From NCBI RefSeq assembly GCF_010389155.1, contig NC_057762.1:39120055-39184054 (forward strand): 64,000 nucleotides of DNA. Reading direction: 5' to 3'. The position numbers and the translations under genes were made by a program. This stretch comes from Erigeron canadensis. Its lineage: Eukaryota > Streptophyta > Magnoliopsida > Asterales > Asteraceae. Shown one piece after another: positions 11,435 to 24,304 of this stretch. Position 1 is the stretch's first letter; every line of letters begins with the position of its first letter. The notes beneath the pieces are model-generated. The model worked only from the letters and a program-made list of their open reading frames with translations, ran no database searches and was not told where the DNA came from.

Positions 11435-14400
11435 ATGGCGACCGCATCAGGTATTATAATCTCTACGAACTTCATTGATTTTTCTATTTCCCTTCAATTT
11501 GTTCATTATGCTACACTTAGGGCTTTTTATATACGAGTATATGCCTATATACATCTACTATAGATATAGATACAATTAAATAGCTTTCCTTAATTCTTAC
11601 AATCTGCTGGATTTTCAATCTCATCTTCCTCTTATATATCTGTATACCTGTACCTATATATATATATCATGTACTATAGATATTTATGTTTTTTAGAAAC
11701 AATCAAGTGAATCTTATAATTAAACAAATTATATACTTCCATTCAGTTAGTTATCTCTGCAATTTTTTAACAATCAACGACTGGAGATATTGGAAATATA
11801 ATTTGCAGAAGACTGAAAGTTATAAACTTGTTTAAAAAATATAAGCTTGTTTAAAAAAAACGATACAAAATTGCGTTTTAATGCCTATAACTTTTAAAAG
11901 TGTTCTGCTAGAAGATTTGGATTATATTTGTTTGGGTAATTGTTATGAATGTATAAATGGTTGCTTAAAAAAATCGAAGCACATACAAAAAGTGATATGT
12001 TATAACATGTTTTGGATCCACACAACTTGTTACCTCGATCGAATCTACATACCCCCGGTCATGCCAAACCACATACACTCGGTAACGGTTTGCACATATA
12101 CGAGAATGATTCATCCATCTTGAGGCAAAGAAGGTGGATGTCAAGGTGGCTTCAATTTTTCTGTCACACTAACCTATATTTGTAAGTCCTAGAAAGACTC
12201 ACATCTTCAAGTATGACCTCATCAAATTCTAACAAGGCTCATATGAGCATATGAAATCTGATCATCCGCAGTCATAAAAGGGGATATCTTTCTATTAACT
12301 AGTGACTTCACCAAGATTGGTATATGTTATTTTAGATGTAAAACTAAACAATCAGTAACTTAACATCTCAAGAATCTTGTTATAGTGACATCAATTTCTT
12401 TTGCTAAATAGCATGATGTTGCTGCAAATCAATATGGCTATCTGTTCTGTTTACCAATCATGATCTATGCTGTTAATGTATATTGTTATCGGAAATGCTA
12501 TCACATTGAGTGACTTTTATGTTCCTATGATGGGTCACTAAATTTTATTTGTATTGCAGTGGCGTTCAAATCTAGGGAGGATCACAGGAAGCAGATGGAA
12601 CTGGAAGAAGCTCGTAAAGCTGGGCTTGCACCTGCAGAGGTTGATGAAGATGGAAAAGAAATCAATCCACATATTCCTCAGTATATGTCATCTGCTCCTT
12701 GGTATCTCAATCCAGAGAGGCCGAGTTTGAAACATCAAAGGAAATGGAAGTCGGATCCAAATTACACAAAGGCTTGGTATGACAGAGGAGCAAAAATATT
12801 CCAAGCTGAAAAGTACAGGAAGGGTGCATGTGAAAATTGTGGAGCTATGACCCACAACACCAAGGCATGCATGGAGAGGCCACGGAAGCTTGGAGCAAAA
12901 TATACCAGTAAATACATAGCACCTGATGAGAAAATTGAGATTTTTGAGCTCGATTATGATGGGAAACGGGACAGGTGGAATGGTTATGATCCAGCTTCGT
13001 ATGCTTATGTCATTGATAGATACGAAGCTCGTGATGAAGCTCGGAAGAAGCACTTGAAGGATCAGCAGTTAAAAAAGCTAGAGAAGAACAATACTGGAAA
13101 TGTGGAAGAAGGGGTCAGTGATGACGAGGACAATGAAGATGCTTTGAAAGTAGATGAAGCCAAAGTCGATGAAAGCAAGCAGATGGATTTTGCTAAAGTT
13201 GAGAAGCGTGTTCGTACAACTGGAGGTGGGTCTACAGGAACTGTGAGAAATCTGCGTATTCGTGAGGATACAGCAAAATACCTTCTGAATCTTGATGTCA
13301 ACTCTGCACATTATGATCCGAAAACTCGATCCATGCGTGAGGACCCCCTTCCAGATATGGATCCGAATGAGAAGTTCTATTCAGGGGATAATCAGAACAG
13401 ACTTAGTGGGCAAGCTTTGGAATTTAAGCAATTAAATATACATGCCTGGGAAGCATTTGAGAAAGGGAATGATGTGCACATGCAAGCGGCTCCTTCACAA
13501 GCTGAATTACTGTACAAAAATTTTAAGGTTAATAAAGAGAAGTTGAAATCTCAAGTGAAGGAAACGATTGTTGAGAAGTATGGGAATGCAGCTGCCGAGG
13601 AACCGCTTCCGAGAGAGCTCTTACTGGGGCAAAGTGAGAGAGAAGTTGAGTATGATCGGGCTGGTAGGATCATTAAGGGCCAGGTATGCTATATTTTCTT
13701 TTCTTATGTTGCCAATGCATGGTTGATGTTTAGCTGATCATCTGAGGGTCTTTTTTCTGCATTTATGCCTTGTCCTATTTGCTTCATATATTCTGAGATT
13801 ATTAAAAGTTGATTTTCGTTTTGTAAATTGTTTGCCCCAACATTGGATGTTTCGAGTTGGTATGCATGCCCGTTTAGTATTGCTAGGTTATACATGACCC
13901 TGACTACTCTTAAAGATGCCTGTAATTACCAAATTTGTCTTCCAACTAGTTTCAAGTCCTATCTAGTTGCAGTCCTTTTAGTAACCCCCCATTCTATAGA
14001 AGGCTGTAACAAAGAAATTGGAACATCCTCCACCCACCCCCCAAACTCTATATATAAACAAGACCTAAAGTGATTTTTTATGGTTTGGATCTTTTGGAAT
14101 AATGATACCTGGTTGAATGATACTGATCCTGAGATTAACCCACAGGCTATATGGTTCATGATCTAATAGCAATTATGTGTCGGTTTTTTGGATAATTATT
14201 ACACGTAATACCAGTGATGGACCTTGGTTCTCCAACTTACCCTATATAAAGTATAAACTACTATTAGTTAATATTATTAAATACACTTTTTGTACAACTA
14301 AACAGCACACAGAAATTTCTTATTTGGGTATGTTCAAGTGGTCAAGTTAATTTTTTCTTCTCTATATAGCACATCAATAGTAGAGTTTAGACTAAAGAAT

Positions 14401-16253
14401 GTTTTACTCTTTTACCAAGACTTTTTGTTCCAAGGAAACTTAAGTACACAACATTTTATTTACCACACTGCAGCTTCTGAGATGCGTGAAGGATACATTG
14501 TGCATGATAAGCTAAGGGTTATGAAATATCTAATATCTGATACTATCTTATAAAGCATTTTGCCTTTTTTTTAAAATCTCAATTAAGGATTTGATATACC
14601 TAATATACCCCTCTTTTTATTCTACTAATTTAAACACCTCAGCCTAATATACCTATAATACCCTTAAATCTTAACCACTCCTTTTCTTTTCTCTCCTCAA
14701 ATCTCAACCACTTCTTTTTTTCTCTCTCCTCCATAAATCATTTTATTCCTTTAATTCATTCAAAATCTTTTATCACAAAAACCGTATATCGATAAATTAT
14801 AAAAATTGTATGGGTGATCTTAAAATTTCATGCTCTTTCATTAGAGATGTTATTTGATATACTTTTGACGAATTTTAAATACGAGAGCGGAGCTCGTACG
14901 GCTAAGGTATTTGGCTATCATACTCTATGACTTGACCTATCACCCCCACCATCTCACCGCCGCAACACGCGGGCACTATCTCTCGTAGAAAATAATTGAA
15001 GTCCATAAGATTCTCTCAACAATACTATCAATGCGTACTCCCTCACTACATACGTTGCCTAAACATAACAGACCTTTAATGTGCTAAAAAACCTTAGATC
15101 AGGCTTTTGTTAAAATAGGGGCCCTTGTTTTGAATGAACTTGAATGACCTAAATATCTTTGTAAATTGTTGTTTAATACAGATGTTTTGAATGCCAGTAT
15201 AACCAACTCCTTGTCTTCAAATCTTTAGAGAAGCCTTGTATCTTATAACCGACTCACTGAGTGTCTCTGTTATTTGCAGGAGATGGCCCTTCCCAAGAGC
15301 AAATACGAAGAGGATGTTTATATCAATAACCACACAGCTGTTTGGGGCTCGTGGTGGAAGGACCATCAATGGGGTTACAAGTGCTGCAAGCAGTTCGTTA
15401 GGAACAGCTATTGTACTGGTGCTGCTGGCATAGAAGCTGTGGAAGCCGCAACAGACCTCATGAAGGCTAATATTGCTCGCAAAGAGGCCACAGAAGGTGC
15501 GTTTTCCGTTTATTATTTTCTGTCTTGCTCTTGGTACTATATATTGTTACTTGAGCTAGTCTTTTGTCAGAAGTTTGAATTTACGTATGTAAATGTATTT
15601 TTTCTTATAAGTTTTTCCTTTTCATGTAATAATAACATGTTTTGTTTCAATAGATGTGATTGCTCCAACCGAAGAGAAGCAGCCTGCGACTTGGGGAACT
15701 GACATTCCAGATGACTTGGTTTTGGACCAACATAAACTGGCTGAATCACTTAAGAAGGTAAGTTTGAGACTCTGCATTTATTTGCTTTTTACTAGTCGGG
15801 CTTCTGTATGTATAATACCCCAAACATGAGGATATGCCAAATTTTGAAAATGATTTTGCTTTTAGATACTCAGCTGCGTTTATTTTTCTGGTATGGTAAA
15901 GAAACTTATTTCATACATTTAAGAGATGTTATTCGATTTAGCAAAGCGTTCTGTGGAGGTTATGTTTTAATGTTTTAGGTGGGTGCTAAAATGATTAATT
16001 ATTGCTTCGTATATTTGTAGGAGGACAAGCGGAAGAGAGAAGAGAAAGATGAAAGGAAGCGCAAATACAATGTCAAGTGGAATGATGATGTATGTGAAAT
16101 GTTTATTACCATGTCATTCCAGATATAATTATATTCTTGATTCTGGTTTTAATCTCACTTCTTTCTGATTTGCAGGTCACGGCTGAAGACATGGAGGCAT
16201 ACAGAATGAAGAAGGTTCATCATGACGATCCAATGAAAGACTTCTTAAACTAG
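11435..16253 (+). CDS. SLU7: Pre-mRNA-splicing factor SLU7
   Basis: Six coding exons were traced: 11435-11450, 12560-13683, 15280-15496, 15654-15757, 16021-16089 and 16176-16253. All have GT-AG borders and together give 1608 nt and 535 aa, the same as plant SLU7. The first exon holds only 16 nt (MATAS plus one base); its ATG sits in AACCATGG. Residues 96-109 form the CCHC zinc knuckle ([14 protein letters not shown]). Other family blocks are [61 protein letters not shown] and the C-terminal [14 protein letters not shown]. The middle is acidic and Lys-rich. SLU7 acts in the nucleus at the second catalytic step of splicing, holding the freed 5' exon and helping choose the 3' splice site. Intron 2 (13684-15279) carries a Helitron-like insertion. 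The upstream telo-box suggests housekeeping expression. Confidence 0.97.
14536..14988 (+). mobile_element. Helitron-like element, family A (copy 1) in SLU7 intron 2
   Basis: It starts TCTGATACTATCTTATAAAG after an A and ends with a GC-rich segment CCGCCGCAACACGCGGGC followed by CTATCTCTCGTAG. It is about 453 bp and non-coding. The same sequence, including TCTCTCCTCAAATCTCAACCA and the conserved core with CGTACGGCTAAGG, recurs inverted at 35257-35713, direct at 39924-40384, and as a shorter inverted copy at 26960-27354. Confidence 0.65.
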
Positions 16254-18786
16254 TTTTCATCAATAATCCACACTTCATGCTCTTATCTTCAACTACCCAT
16301 TTATTGAAGATGTTGGGGAAGTTTGTGAGCTTCAAGTTTACAATAATGAAACATGATTGTATTAGTTTCATATTGTAAGTTATAGGAGGTCGCTGGTAGT
16401 GTTTTGACACTTGTATTATCTCGATTTTACTTGATGGTGGGTTGTAATGTCACAATGACCTCTTTGGCATAATGGTTCTGTGTTTTATGCATGTAAATTT
16501 GTTTCTTTTCTGCGCCAGAACTGACCAATGAACTTCTCTTTTCTAGAACAGAATGATATGACTGATTTTTTTAATATATATTATTTTATTTTGGGCTTAA
16601 CTGTAAGATTATTTTTTCTTTCCAATTTGACATGCGTAGATTCTTAAATGCTTGTGCATCAGACTTGTCAAAAGTTACTTACAAAGGTTTTCATATTCTC
16701 TTACTATTGAAATTAACAAGAAAAGGTCTGGAAATGATCATGGGTTACTCTATTAGTAAAAAGAATAGAATGCCTTTTCTGGATGAACAACCTCATCCAT
16801 TTAATATTCACTTTTGATGGTGAATTCAGAAACAGTGCTTTGAAAACTTTTCCCTGCAAGAGTACCACTTTTTCAGTTACAAGTGTATTGTAGCATGTAT
16901 TTATAGATATTATTCCTTACACAACCTTTACCTTTTCATTTCTAGCAAGTTGTATCAGGATGTTTCTACGACAAAAAATTCACATACTATTGGAGTATTG
17001 GTGAAAGCCTAGAGAGCGTATGTGGTAGTAGGAGCTTTTTTTTTTTTGATCATCTAGGGAAAGTGAATAGTATTTCGGATCATCACCACCTCGTGTTGAT
17101 CAACTGTGTGCATGCTGAATTGCTGATGTCTTTATTTATTTCGACCAATGGGTGGTTATATTATTCCAGGCCAACATGAACTTCAGGTCTTCAGCAACAA
17201 AGCCTTCAGGGTTGAAAAATATATCATATAAAAATGCACCTCTCATAATTCTAACTTAAGTTTTCCACCACTTTCATGATACGATGGAATCTTAATTGTG
17301 CAACTTAAAGCACCTTTCAACACCAAAATGTACATAAATCAGATGCACGAATTCTTCAAACTAGATTGCATCTATTAATATGAAGGTGGTAGTTGAAGGT
17401 GATGACCTAATCACATTCAGTTCATCCATTTTCATACTGAAAGTTAATTGGACTCCACTTTGTAAGGGCATGTGCCTGGTTGCCGACCGGATTAGACTGC
17501 GATTTTAGATTTTTGAAGATCATCTTGGCCATCTGCATTTACTTCATTTCATTGTGTTCAAATGGTACTTGATGTTGACTTGTGTTAATTTGATTTGTTG
17601 ATGTTTGGTCTCTATATGACTAGTCTCCTTCGTTCACATGTAAGTAGAGATGCACACAAAAACCGGTTTGCAAAACCGGGTCAGAAAAACCAAAAACGAA
17701 TCCGGTCAAACCTGGATTTGACCATAACCAGTTTCAGGTTTCAAAATCCGGTCGCGTTCGGTTTTAGGAAAAATACCTAAAAAAACCGGTCCACCTTTGA
17801 CCAAAAACTGGGTTCAACCCGGTTCGGGTTTGGTCAAACCATTTCTAGCTCCATGGACCAAACCCCTTTGGGTCGGGTGGGGCAAAACCCAACTTTTGTG
17901 GACAGCTACACCGTAAGAGATAAACCTGACTATGATGTAGGATTGAATGATATTGAATTTAATCAATTTAATGATGCTTTGGCACTAATTATGTTAATTG
18001 CAAATAGAAATATCATTAATTTGTACATCCGTTTGAATATATTTGAAACCCAGCATTATGAAGAGAACTCTTCAGAAATGTACAACCTCCCATTATATCC
18101 GGGATTCATTTGAAAATGATAAATGTTTTAAATATGAATGAAATATAGCCTATTTGTTTAATAGTGAGATACAAATGAAATGTTTATCAACTTCTGCAAA
18201 AGAAGAAAAACTATGAATCAAGTGAACTTAGGATCAATTATAGTCTAACAGATGAAGTTAAATTCAAATGATAATTAATCTGTTAGAATAATCTAATAAC
18301 AAAATATCGATACTCTGGATTCTGGAAATACTAAATCTCATCACCCTCCCATATCCAGTTTCATAGGACATAACATTCCAAACTATATTAAAAGCAAAAG
18401 CAAATTACAGACCAGTTCGATTCCAGTGTCATAAAACCTCAACTCAACTGCTATGGGTGCCGGGAAGCCAATATGCAACAATAGGAACTTTGATGGTGAT
18501 CTCATCATCCTCTAGATGGGTGATACATCATCACCAGTTACACACTGACAAATGGTCCGTAAAGTTTGTATCATTAAGTTACATGCTTAGGCATTTCCGC
18601 TCATTGTTCAAAACTAGGAAATGCATCTATCTGTTTAGCAACTACTGAAAAGTACCTGACATAACAAATGACCAACTTATAGGAGAATGACGGCTTTACC
18701 TTCTTTTCTTTTTTTTGGCAAGGTGACTGATAATTGTTACATTTAGGGGCGATTTTGATCATGACTTGCATATGAATGGACTGTTT
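16254..18786. other. Convergent intergenic region between SLU7 and TIC22
   Basis: The 3' UTRs of SLU7 and TIC22 must lie at the two ends. The middle holds hAT-like CCGGTTT/AACCCGG-rich sequence at 17645-17850. Short frames here show no recognisable domains. Confidence 0.5.
17645..17850. mobile_element. hAT-like subterminal repeat region
   Basis: It begins near TAGAGATGCACAC, like a decayed TAGGGATG hAT end, and is crowded with ACCGG, AACCCGG and CCGGTTT words in both orientations. The right border and target duplication could not be set. Confidence 0.3.
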
Positions 18787-21700
18787 TTATGCGTTTACAA
18801 CTTCCTGCAAGTGTTGAGAATGACTTTTACCAGGGGGAATGAAAATCAGATCTTCCCAGCCGGAGTTTTTCTCACTCATCTGCCACATGTTATTTTTCTA
18901 TATGATCAAATGAATTGGGAGTTGGGATATAAAAATGAAGTAACAAGTTTAGTTACCTCCATTTTCTTCAGAACATCTTCCAGACTTCCCACCTGCAAAA
19001 AGGTATAAAATAGCATTATCAGTGCAGAATAGAGCTTTAAAATGAGCTAATAAGCGTGCCAAATTTGTCAAGAGATCTCATAATATCACCCTTCAGAGAT
19101 CTCATAATATCACCCTTCAGCAATATATACATACATATGCCCATATAAACAACAGAACATGAAGCATAGAAAGATGATTATACCATAATATGTTGTGAAA
19201 TCCCTGGTCCTCTAGGTCCTCGTGGAACCATTAGCAATTCTTTCTCGATATCCTCCTGCTTTCGCAACATATATGATTCAAGTTTAATAAGTAAAACACT
19301 CTAGCTGAATCTTCTCCTCACAAGCTGACAGATGTTTAAAATCTTAAACACGAACCTTTCTAAAATATATAGGGCAGTAACGTCTGTTTTTCTTCCTTAT
19401 AACCAGCAGGTCAGACTACACAAAGAAACAAGTACACAAAGAAACAAAAGAACCAAAAATAAGCATAACGGAAAGAGAGAAAAAACACTAAGAGCAATTT
19501 TTGTTATTCATTGTATACCCGTTGTGTATTTTCATGTTATAAAGGTACCCAAACCGAGTTACAGGAAAATCTTACGATATGGAATCAAGAATATCAAATT
19601 AGTTCACGATTTTTCATTTTTAACTTGCTAGATGCCTAGATCATTTTTGTGCATAAAAAGCTTCATATAGAAGTGCTACATCCCTAGGTCATTACATTTC
19701 TTTAACTATACAGAAGTGCATATTCAACTTTAAATGCAGTGGCAGACTGGCAAGATTTCTGTTCTTGCCTATTACAATAGATTTTATTTCACAAGCGTAA
19801 TTCATTCAATGGAGATATTACAGCTGGGGCTGATAAGAACATTGTCGCTTAGAAGACATAAAGGTCAGAAGATTAAATCCAATAAGTCATTTCTAATACC
19901 TGAAAAACTGGGACTCCGTCGAATCCACTATTGGTAGTAGAAGCTTTCAGCTGTAAACACCAAGATGAAGTACTTAGACAAAACAGTTAGGCCAATTGAA
20001 ATTGGAATTGTGTAATTACTACTCTTAGTTACAAACATATTGGTAATACGTGGATCACCAACCTCCATTGCATTCTTAAGTTGAACAGGATCAGGCAAAA
20101 ATCGAAATGCAATTCCCTCAACTTTCAACATATAAACCTATATACATAAAATGGATTCAAATATCAGAAAGGTAACACTGAATGTAACAGATGTGTAGAA
20201 TATATGTTAACCAATAAAAGTGGGGATTGCTATGATTAACAACCATAAAAGGACCAATGGTATTGTCATCAGAATAATTAAGTTGACTAATTTATGGTTA
20301 AAAACTGCGCATGGGCAAAAATAAAACTGAACTGGGACCCACACTCTCAAGTGGTTTGGGTAATATGAGTTGAAAGTGTTTCTGCAAGTAATCCATGTTA
20401 ATCGAAAAAGCTTGGTCAAATGGTCTTGACATCCTAGTTATAAACACACACAAGCAGTACCCCTACAACTTAGGGCGTTGGCATCAGACGGATTATAGGT
20501 GCGTGGTGAGCGCGGAACCACGACGGAACACTACCACCAAAATCTCACCACGCGTGGTGGTGAAGGAATGCGTGGTCAGACCACACACGCTATAATACGT
20601 GGGAGACGAAATCGAGGCTAGGCAACGGTTATATTTAGAGCCGTTTACTTTGTTTCTTTTTCTTTTTAATCTTTTCTTACCTTCCCTATATATACCACAC
20701 ACAATACATATCCAATTTTTACACAAACACATCTCAACTTTTACACACTTTACCTTCAAATTATACCCAACACATATATTTATATTTTAGGGTTTTTTCT
20801 CTAAAACCCCTATATACTTTTCATTTTGTCCCTTCTAGACCATTGAACTTTTTTTATTTCCCACTAGATCATTAAAAGTTGTCAAATTGTCCCATCTAGG
20901 TCATTGGATTTTTTTATTTTCGACTAAAGATGTTATTAAGCTTAAAGATGTTCTAGGCAGAGTTTAGGTAATCCTGAACCCAAATCCGACTAAAAATCCA
21001 CATCCCAGACCCGAACACAAACCCGGCGGGTCCCTGTTTACTTACTAACTATCAAGTAACAGGTTTCCCATGGGTAACCGGAGATCCATTATTATATTTT
21101 CTCTAAGCCCGTTTACTTACTATATAAATATTAATAGGCGGCAAATAGAAAACCTACTGATAATACAATGATTACAAGGAAGCATGTGCCCAAATCAACC
21201 AGGTGAAAGAAATTGGTCAAAACATCTTTCAATCGAACGACTTTCGGGAAAAAAAATACGTCGGACAGATTGATATATTATTGAAAATTAACATATTATT
21301 ATTAAGTTATGTTTCTATAAAAAATTAGAAAAAAAATATTATTATGTAATTTAATATATACGGGTCGGGTATATAAATGATCATGGCGATACAAAAGATG
21401 GAAGTGGTTATTGTAAAACTTAATAAACATCTTTTAGTGACATAATAGGAAATTAAAAAGTTCGATGACTTAGATGGGACAATTTGACAACTTTTAATGA
21501 CCTATTAGGGAACAAAAAAGTTCGATGGCCTGAAGGGACAAAATGAAAAGTATATGGGGGTTTTAGAGAAAAAACCCTATATTTTACACACTTTTACATC
21601 ATGGCTAACAACACTACAATCAACCTTTGGGATTGTAAAACGGCGATGCAAATCCACCTCAATAACAACTCAAGACACCGCTCTCAAGTAAAAAACGTCA

Positions 21701-23742
21701 TTCAGAGCGTATCTGACAACAAGGCGGCTTACGAAGCCAAAATGACCGAATTGAAGCTCTCAATCGGGTTCGTAGCGCGACCGAAAATGAGTATGTGGTA
21801 TACCTTCGACAGAAGATCGATTGGCTGAATCAACTTATTTTCCAGCTTACCGTCGCCTCCTCGACGTTGACAACCACGCTAGACCACGGGACATTCTGGC
21901 AAGGCAGTGTCGGTGGTGGTCGGTATGTAGATTACCATACTGACCCAGGGGGGAGTACGTATCTCCTCCACCCGGAGACGTTGCCGGGTCTCCTGAATCC
22001 TACCGCTACATTCATCGAAACGACGACGACAGTAGTGTGGACTTGAACTACTCCGAGTGTTAGTATTTATGTATTCTAATATTATTATGTATGTTTTCTA
22101 TTTATTTATTATGTAATGTTTTAGTATTATGTGTTTTTTAATTATTATGTATGTTTTATTATGTAATGTTTTAATTTAATGAAATTTTAATGTTTAAATA
22201 AAATGAAAATTGTAGTGAGTGGTGGAGTTGAGGTGGCATAATGTGATTGGTTAGAAGTGAGTGGTGAAAATGGAAATGAGTGGTCTATTGCCAACCCTCT
22301 TAGACACAATACCAAAATGCCATACCTAGCAATTACATGATACAAATCAACACAAACACACGCATATCATATAATCTGCAATGATGTTTCAAGGGCTTTT
22401 CATATGCTCACATACTGGTTTTTATGGATTACATAACCCAAATGTACTGTATACTAATCTGAACACTGAACTAGGTTTAATTGAATAAGGAAATCTACCT
22501 TTAAGGCACAATTCATTTATTATTTTTATTTGGAAACCAAAAGTGAAGGAATTCAGCGACCAATGACATAACGCACAATCAATCATATCATACTAGTACT
22601 AAAAAAATACTGGTATTAATCAACAAATTAAATTCCAAAAAAAGACAATAATTTTGAAGGAGCTAAAATTCAAGAAACATCACCTGGTCAAGTGAAATGG
22701 GTACAACCTTTGCCCTCCCTCTCAATTCCCCTTTTCTCAATCTTACCTGCAATTTCCACATTCACCTTTATTACATATATATATATATATGGTAAGTTAT
22801 TTTGAGAACTTTTTTTTAAGAGAACCTTCGAGAACTTTTCAAATCAAGCCCAATTGATGATTGTTCTTTACATGAAAATTGTTTTTTGATTGTTTTCTGA
22901 ATAATTTATGTGTAATTTTAAAGTTTATAATTGTGTGGAGCATGGATTACAATTATGTGCAGATTTGGATTCTTGATAACATGTGCACGAATATTGCTAT
23001 GATTACATGTGATCGACTTGCATAAATGTGATCATAGCAATATTCGTGCACATGTAATCAAGAATCCAAATCTCCATATAATTGTATAACGGATGATAAT
23101 CCATGGCTCTACACAATTATAAACTTCAAAATTACACATAAATTATTCAGAAAACAATAAAAAAAACAATTTTCATGTAAAGAATAACCATCGGTTGGGC
23201 TTGATTTGAAAAGTTCTCAAAGGTTGTTGCAAAAAAAAGTCTCAAAATAACTTTTCAATATATATATATATATATATATATAGTACCTGAGCTAGAAAAG
23301 ATTCAGCATCTTCTTGACGAAAACATAACAACCCAATAGACTTTAATCCATTAGGATCAGATATCAACACAAATTCATTATCCGAATTACTAACAGTATA
23401 CAGCTCAGTCCCAGCAAGTGTTTTCGATACATTAGCTGTACTTAAAGCCACATCAAAAACATGTTTTCCGACACCCCCACCACCAACAATATTGTTGCTG
23501 TTTTTATTATTATCTTGTTGTTGTTGTTGTTGTGACAATGAAGCCAACGGCAGTGATGATGAATGGTTGTGCTGGTGGAGTTGTTGGATAATGTTTTTGG
23601 TGATGGAGCGGCGCGTGTCATCGAGACGCGTGGTGATGTGAGAGTGTAGACGGAGAAAATGATGGTGGAAGAAAGTGAAGGGATTTGGGGATGATGCAGC
23701 AGCAGCAGCAGGTGATGAACAAGGAGTGTTTGGTTTCTCCAT
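18787..23742 (-). CDS. TIC22: TIC22, chloroplast import intermembrane-space component
   Basis: Eight exons were traced on the minus strand: 23742-23287, 22746-22684, 20137-20063, 19950-19900, 19415-19356, 19255-19184, 18992-18957 and 18879-18787. All are phase 0 with GT-AG borders, giving 301 aa. The first exon has a Ser/Pro/His/Gln-rich N-terminus of transit-peptide character, a polyGln run and a polyGly run, then the family block TVSNSDNEFVLISDPNGLKS and LLCFRQEDAESFLAQ. Later exons supply VYMLKVEGIAFRFLPDPVQ, DGVPVFQ, SDLLVIRKKNRRYCPIYFRK, VGSLEDVLKKME and SEKNSGWEDLIFIPPGKS. Tic22 sits in the intermembrane space of the envelope and chaperones preproteins from TOC to TIC. I start at 23742 (MEKPNTPC); an in-frame ATG at 23757 would add five residues. 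Introns 1 and 2 are swollen by transposons (separate entries). The isoform (Tic22 versus Tic22-III) favours Tic22. Confidence 0.93.
19071..19118. repeat. 24-bp tandem duplication in a TIC22 intron
   Basis: Two perfect 24-bp units (AGAGATCTCATAATATCACC...) stand side by side in the intron before exon 7. Being identical, the duplication is probably recent. Confidence 0.9.
20790..21577. mobile_element. Mutator-like (MULE) element nested in the Harbinger element
   Basis: The 9-bp target duplication TATATTTTA is perfect (20781-20789 and 21578-21586). The inverted ends start GGGTTTTTTCTCTAAAACCC and stay close for roughly 150 bp (20790 to about 20950, and about 21415 to 21577), with phrases such as TTTTCATTTTGTCCCTTC and AAAAGTTGTCAAATTGTCCC in both arms. 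There is no transposase. The core is hAT-like. Confidence 0.88.
20952..21400. mobile_element. hAT-like insertion or core within the MULE
   Basis: This part has TAGGTAATCCTGAACCC and other ACCCG/CGGGT words. The piece at 21030-21090 is the reverse complement of 8320-8390 (shared GTTAGTAA-TAAAC, GGAAACC and CCCGTTAC-type blocks). A right end CGGGTCGGGTATATAAATG lies near 21360. Its own target duplication was not identified, so it may be a separate nested insertion or part of the MULE's captured core. Confidence 0.4.
21601..22046 (+). pseudogene. Decayed small ORF of the Harbinger element
   Basis: An ATG at 21601 opens 75 codons (MANNTTINLWDCKTAM...), ending at a TGA. A second frame overlapping from about 21745 carries a helix-like stretch (NEYVVYLRQKIDWLNQL), so one frameshift near 21740-21790 probably splits an older ORF. 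I do not recognise a characterised domain. When the MULE is removed, the sequence before the ATG reads as a normal AT- and C-rich leader. Confidence 0.4.
22791..23256. mobile_element. Fold-back MULE/MITE filling TIC22 intron 1
   Basis: Two arms of roughly 220 bp (22791 to about 23010, and about 23028 to 23256) are inverted copies of each other. The end AAGTTATTTTGAGA is shared, and the loop lies near 23010-23028. Strong matches run through TCAAATCAAGCCCAA and ATCATAGCAATATTCGTGCAC. Both sides are (AT)n, so the target duplication is hidden. Intron 1 is 540 bp; without the element it would be about 70-80 bp, near the lower size for plant introns. Confidence 0.75.
23258..23282. repeat. (AT)n microsatellite next to the TIC22 exon 1 donor
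   Basis: A pure AT repeat ends four bases from the exon 1 donor site, next to the fold-back element. Confidence 0.85.
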
Positions 23743-24304
23743 TACCAACAAAATCATATGAAATGAAATGGAATCAATGGGAAGATGTGTTTTTGATAGA
23801 TTTTATGCTGGGCTTATTTTGGACCATTGGCCCAAACGTAATTTTTAATACTCATACTGACATATATATTTTATTTTATAATCTATTTTTTTTTTTCATT
23901 TAAACAATTCAGCATTTGAATTATATTTTTTACCCTTAACTTTTTAACACACGTATCCTAAACTCTAAAACATCCTTACATAAAACCAAATATCTTCCCA
24001 CATATCTCATATTTTACAAGTGCCCCTTTTCATTAACTATGTTATCCTTTTACGTCAAAACCTTTACATTAATAACCACACGGTTAATGTCACCATCACC
24101 CGTCGCCACCGCTCTACGCCTCTACCGCTGCATTGCGCGGATATCCCTCCCGTTTCTCCAACATCACCAACCGTTTACACTAAATGCAATTTTATTTTTT
24201 CAAAAACATTACCTCTTGTTAATGATTTATTATCTAGCTAAATCAAATAATTTGATTTTCCTTAAAGCTTAGGTGTTCTTTTAGTTTAAATAAGTATGTT
24301 ATTA

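Larger units (their letters stand above)
20473..22299. mobile_element. PIF/Harbinger-like element in TIC22 intron 2
   Basis: TTA stands at both edges (20470-20472 and 22300-22302). The ends are GGGCGTTGGCATCAGAC and, inverted, GAGGGTTGGCAATAGAC, matching at about 13 of 17 positions. The inside has an interrupted small ORF at 21601-22046 and no transposase. A MULE (20790-21577) has inserted just upstream of that ORF. Inside the outer ends, GTGGTGAG and related words repeat. Confidence 0.75.

Noticed and set aside
12688..13311. Minus-strand frames opposite SLU7 exon 2
   Set aside because: Antisense shadows of a well-supported exon.
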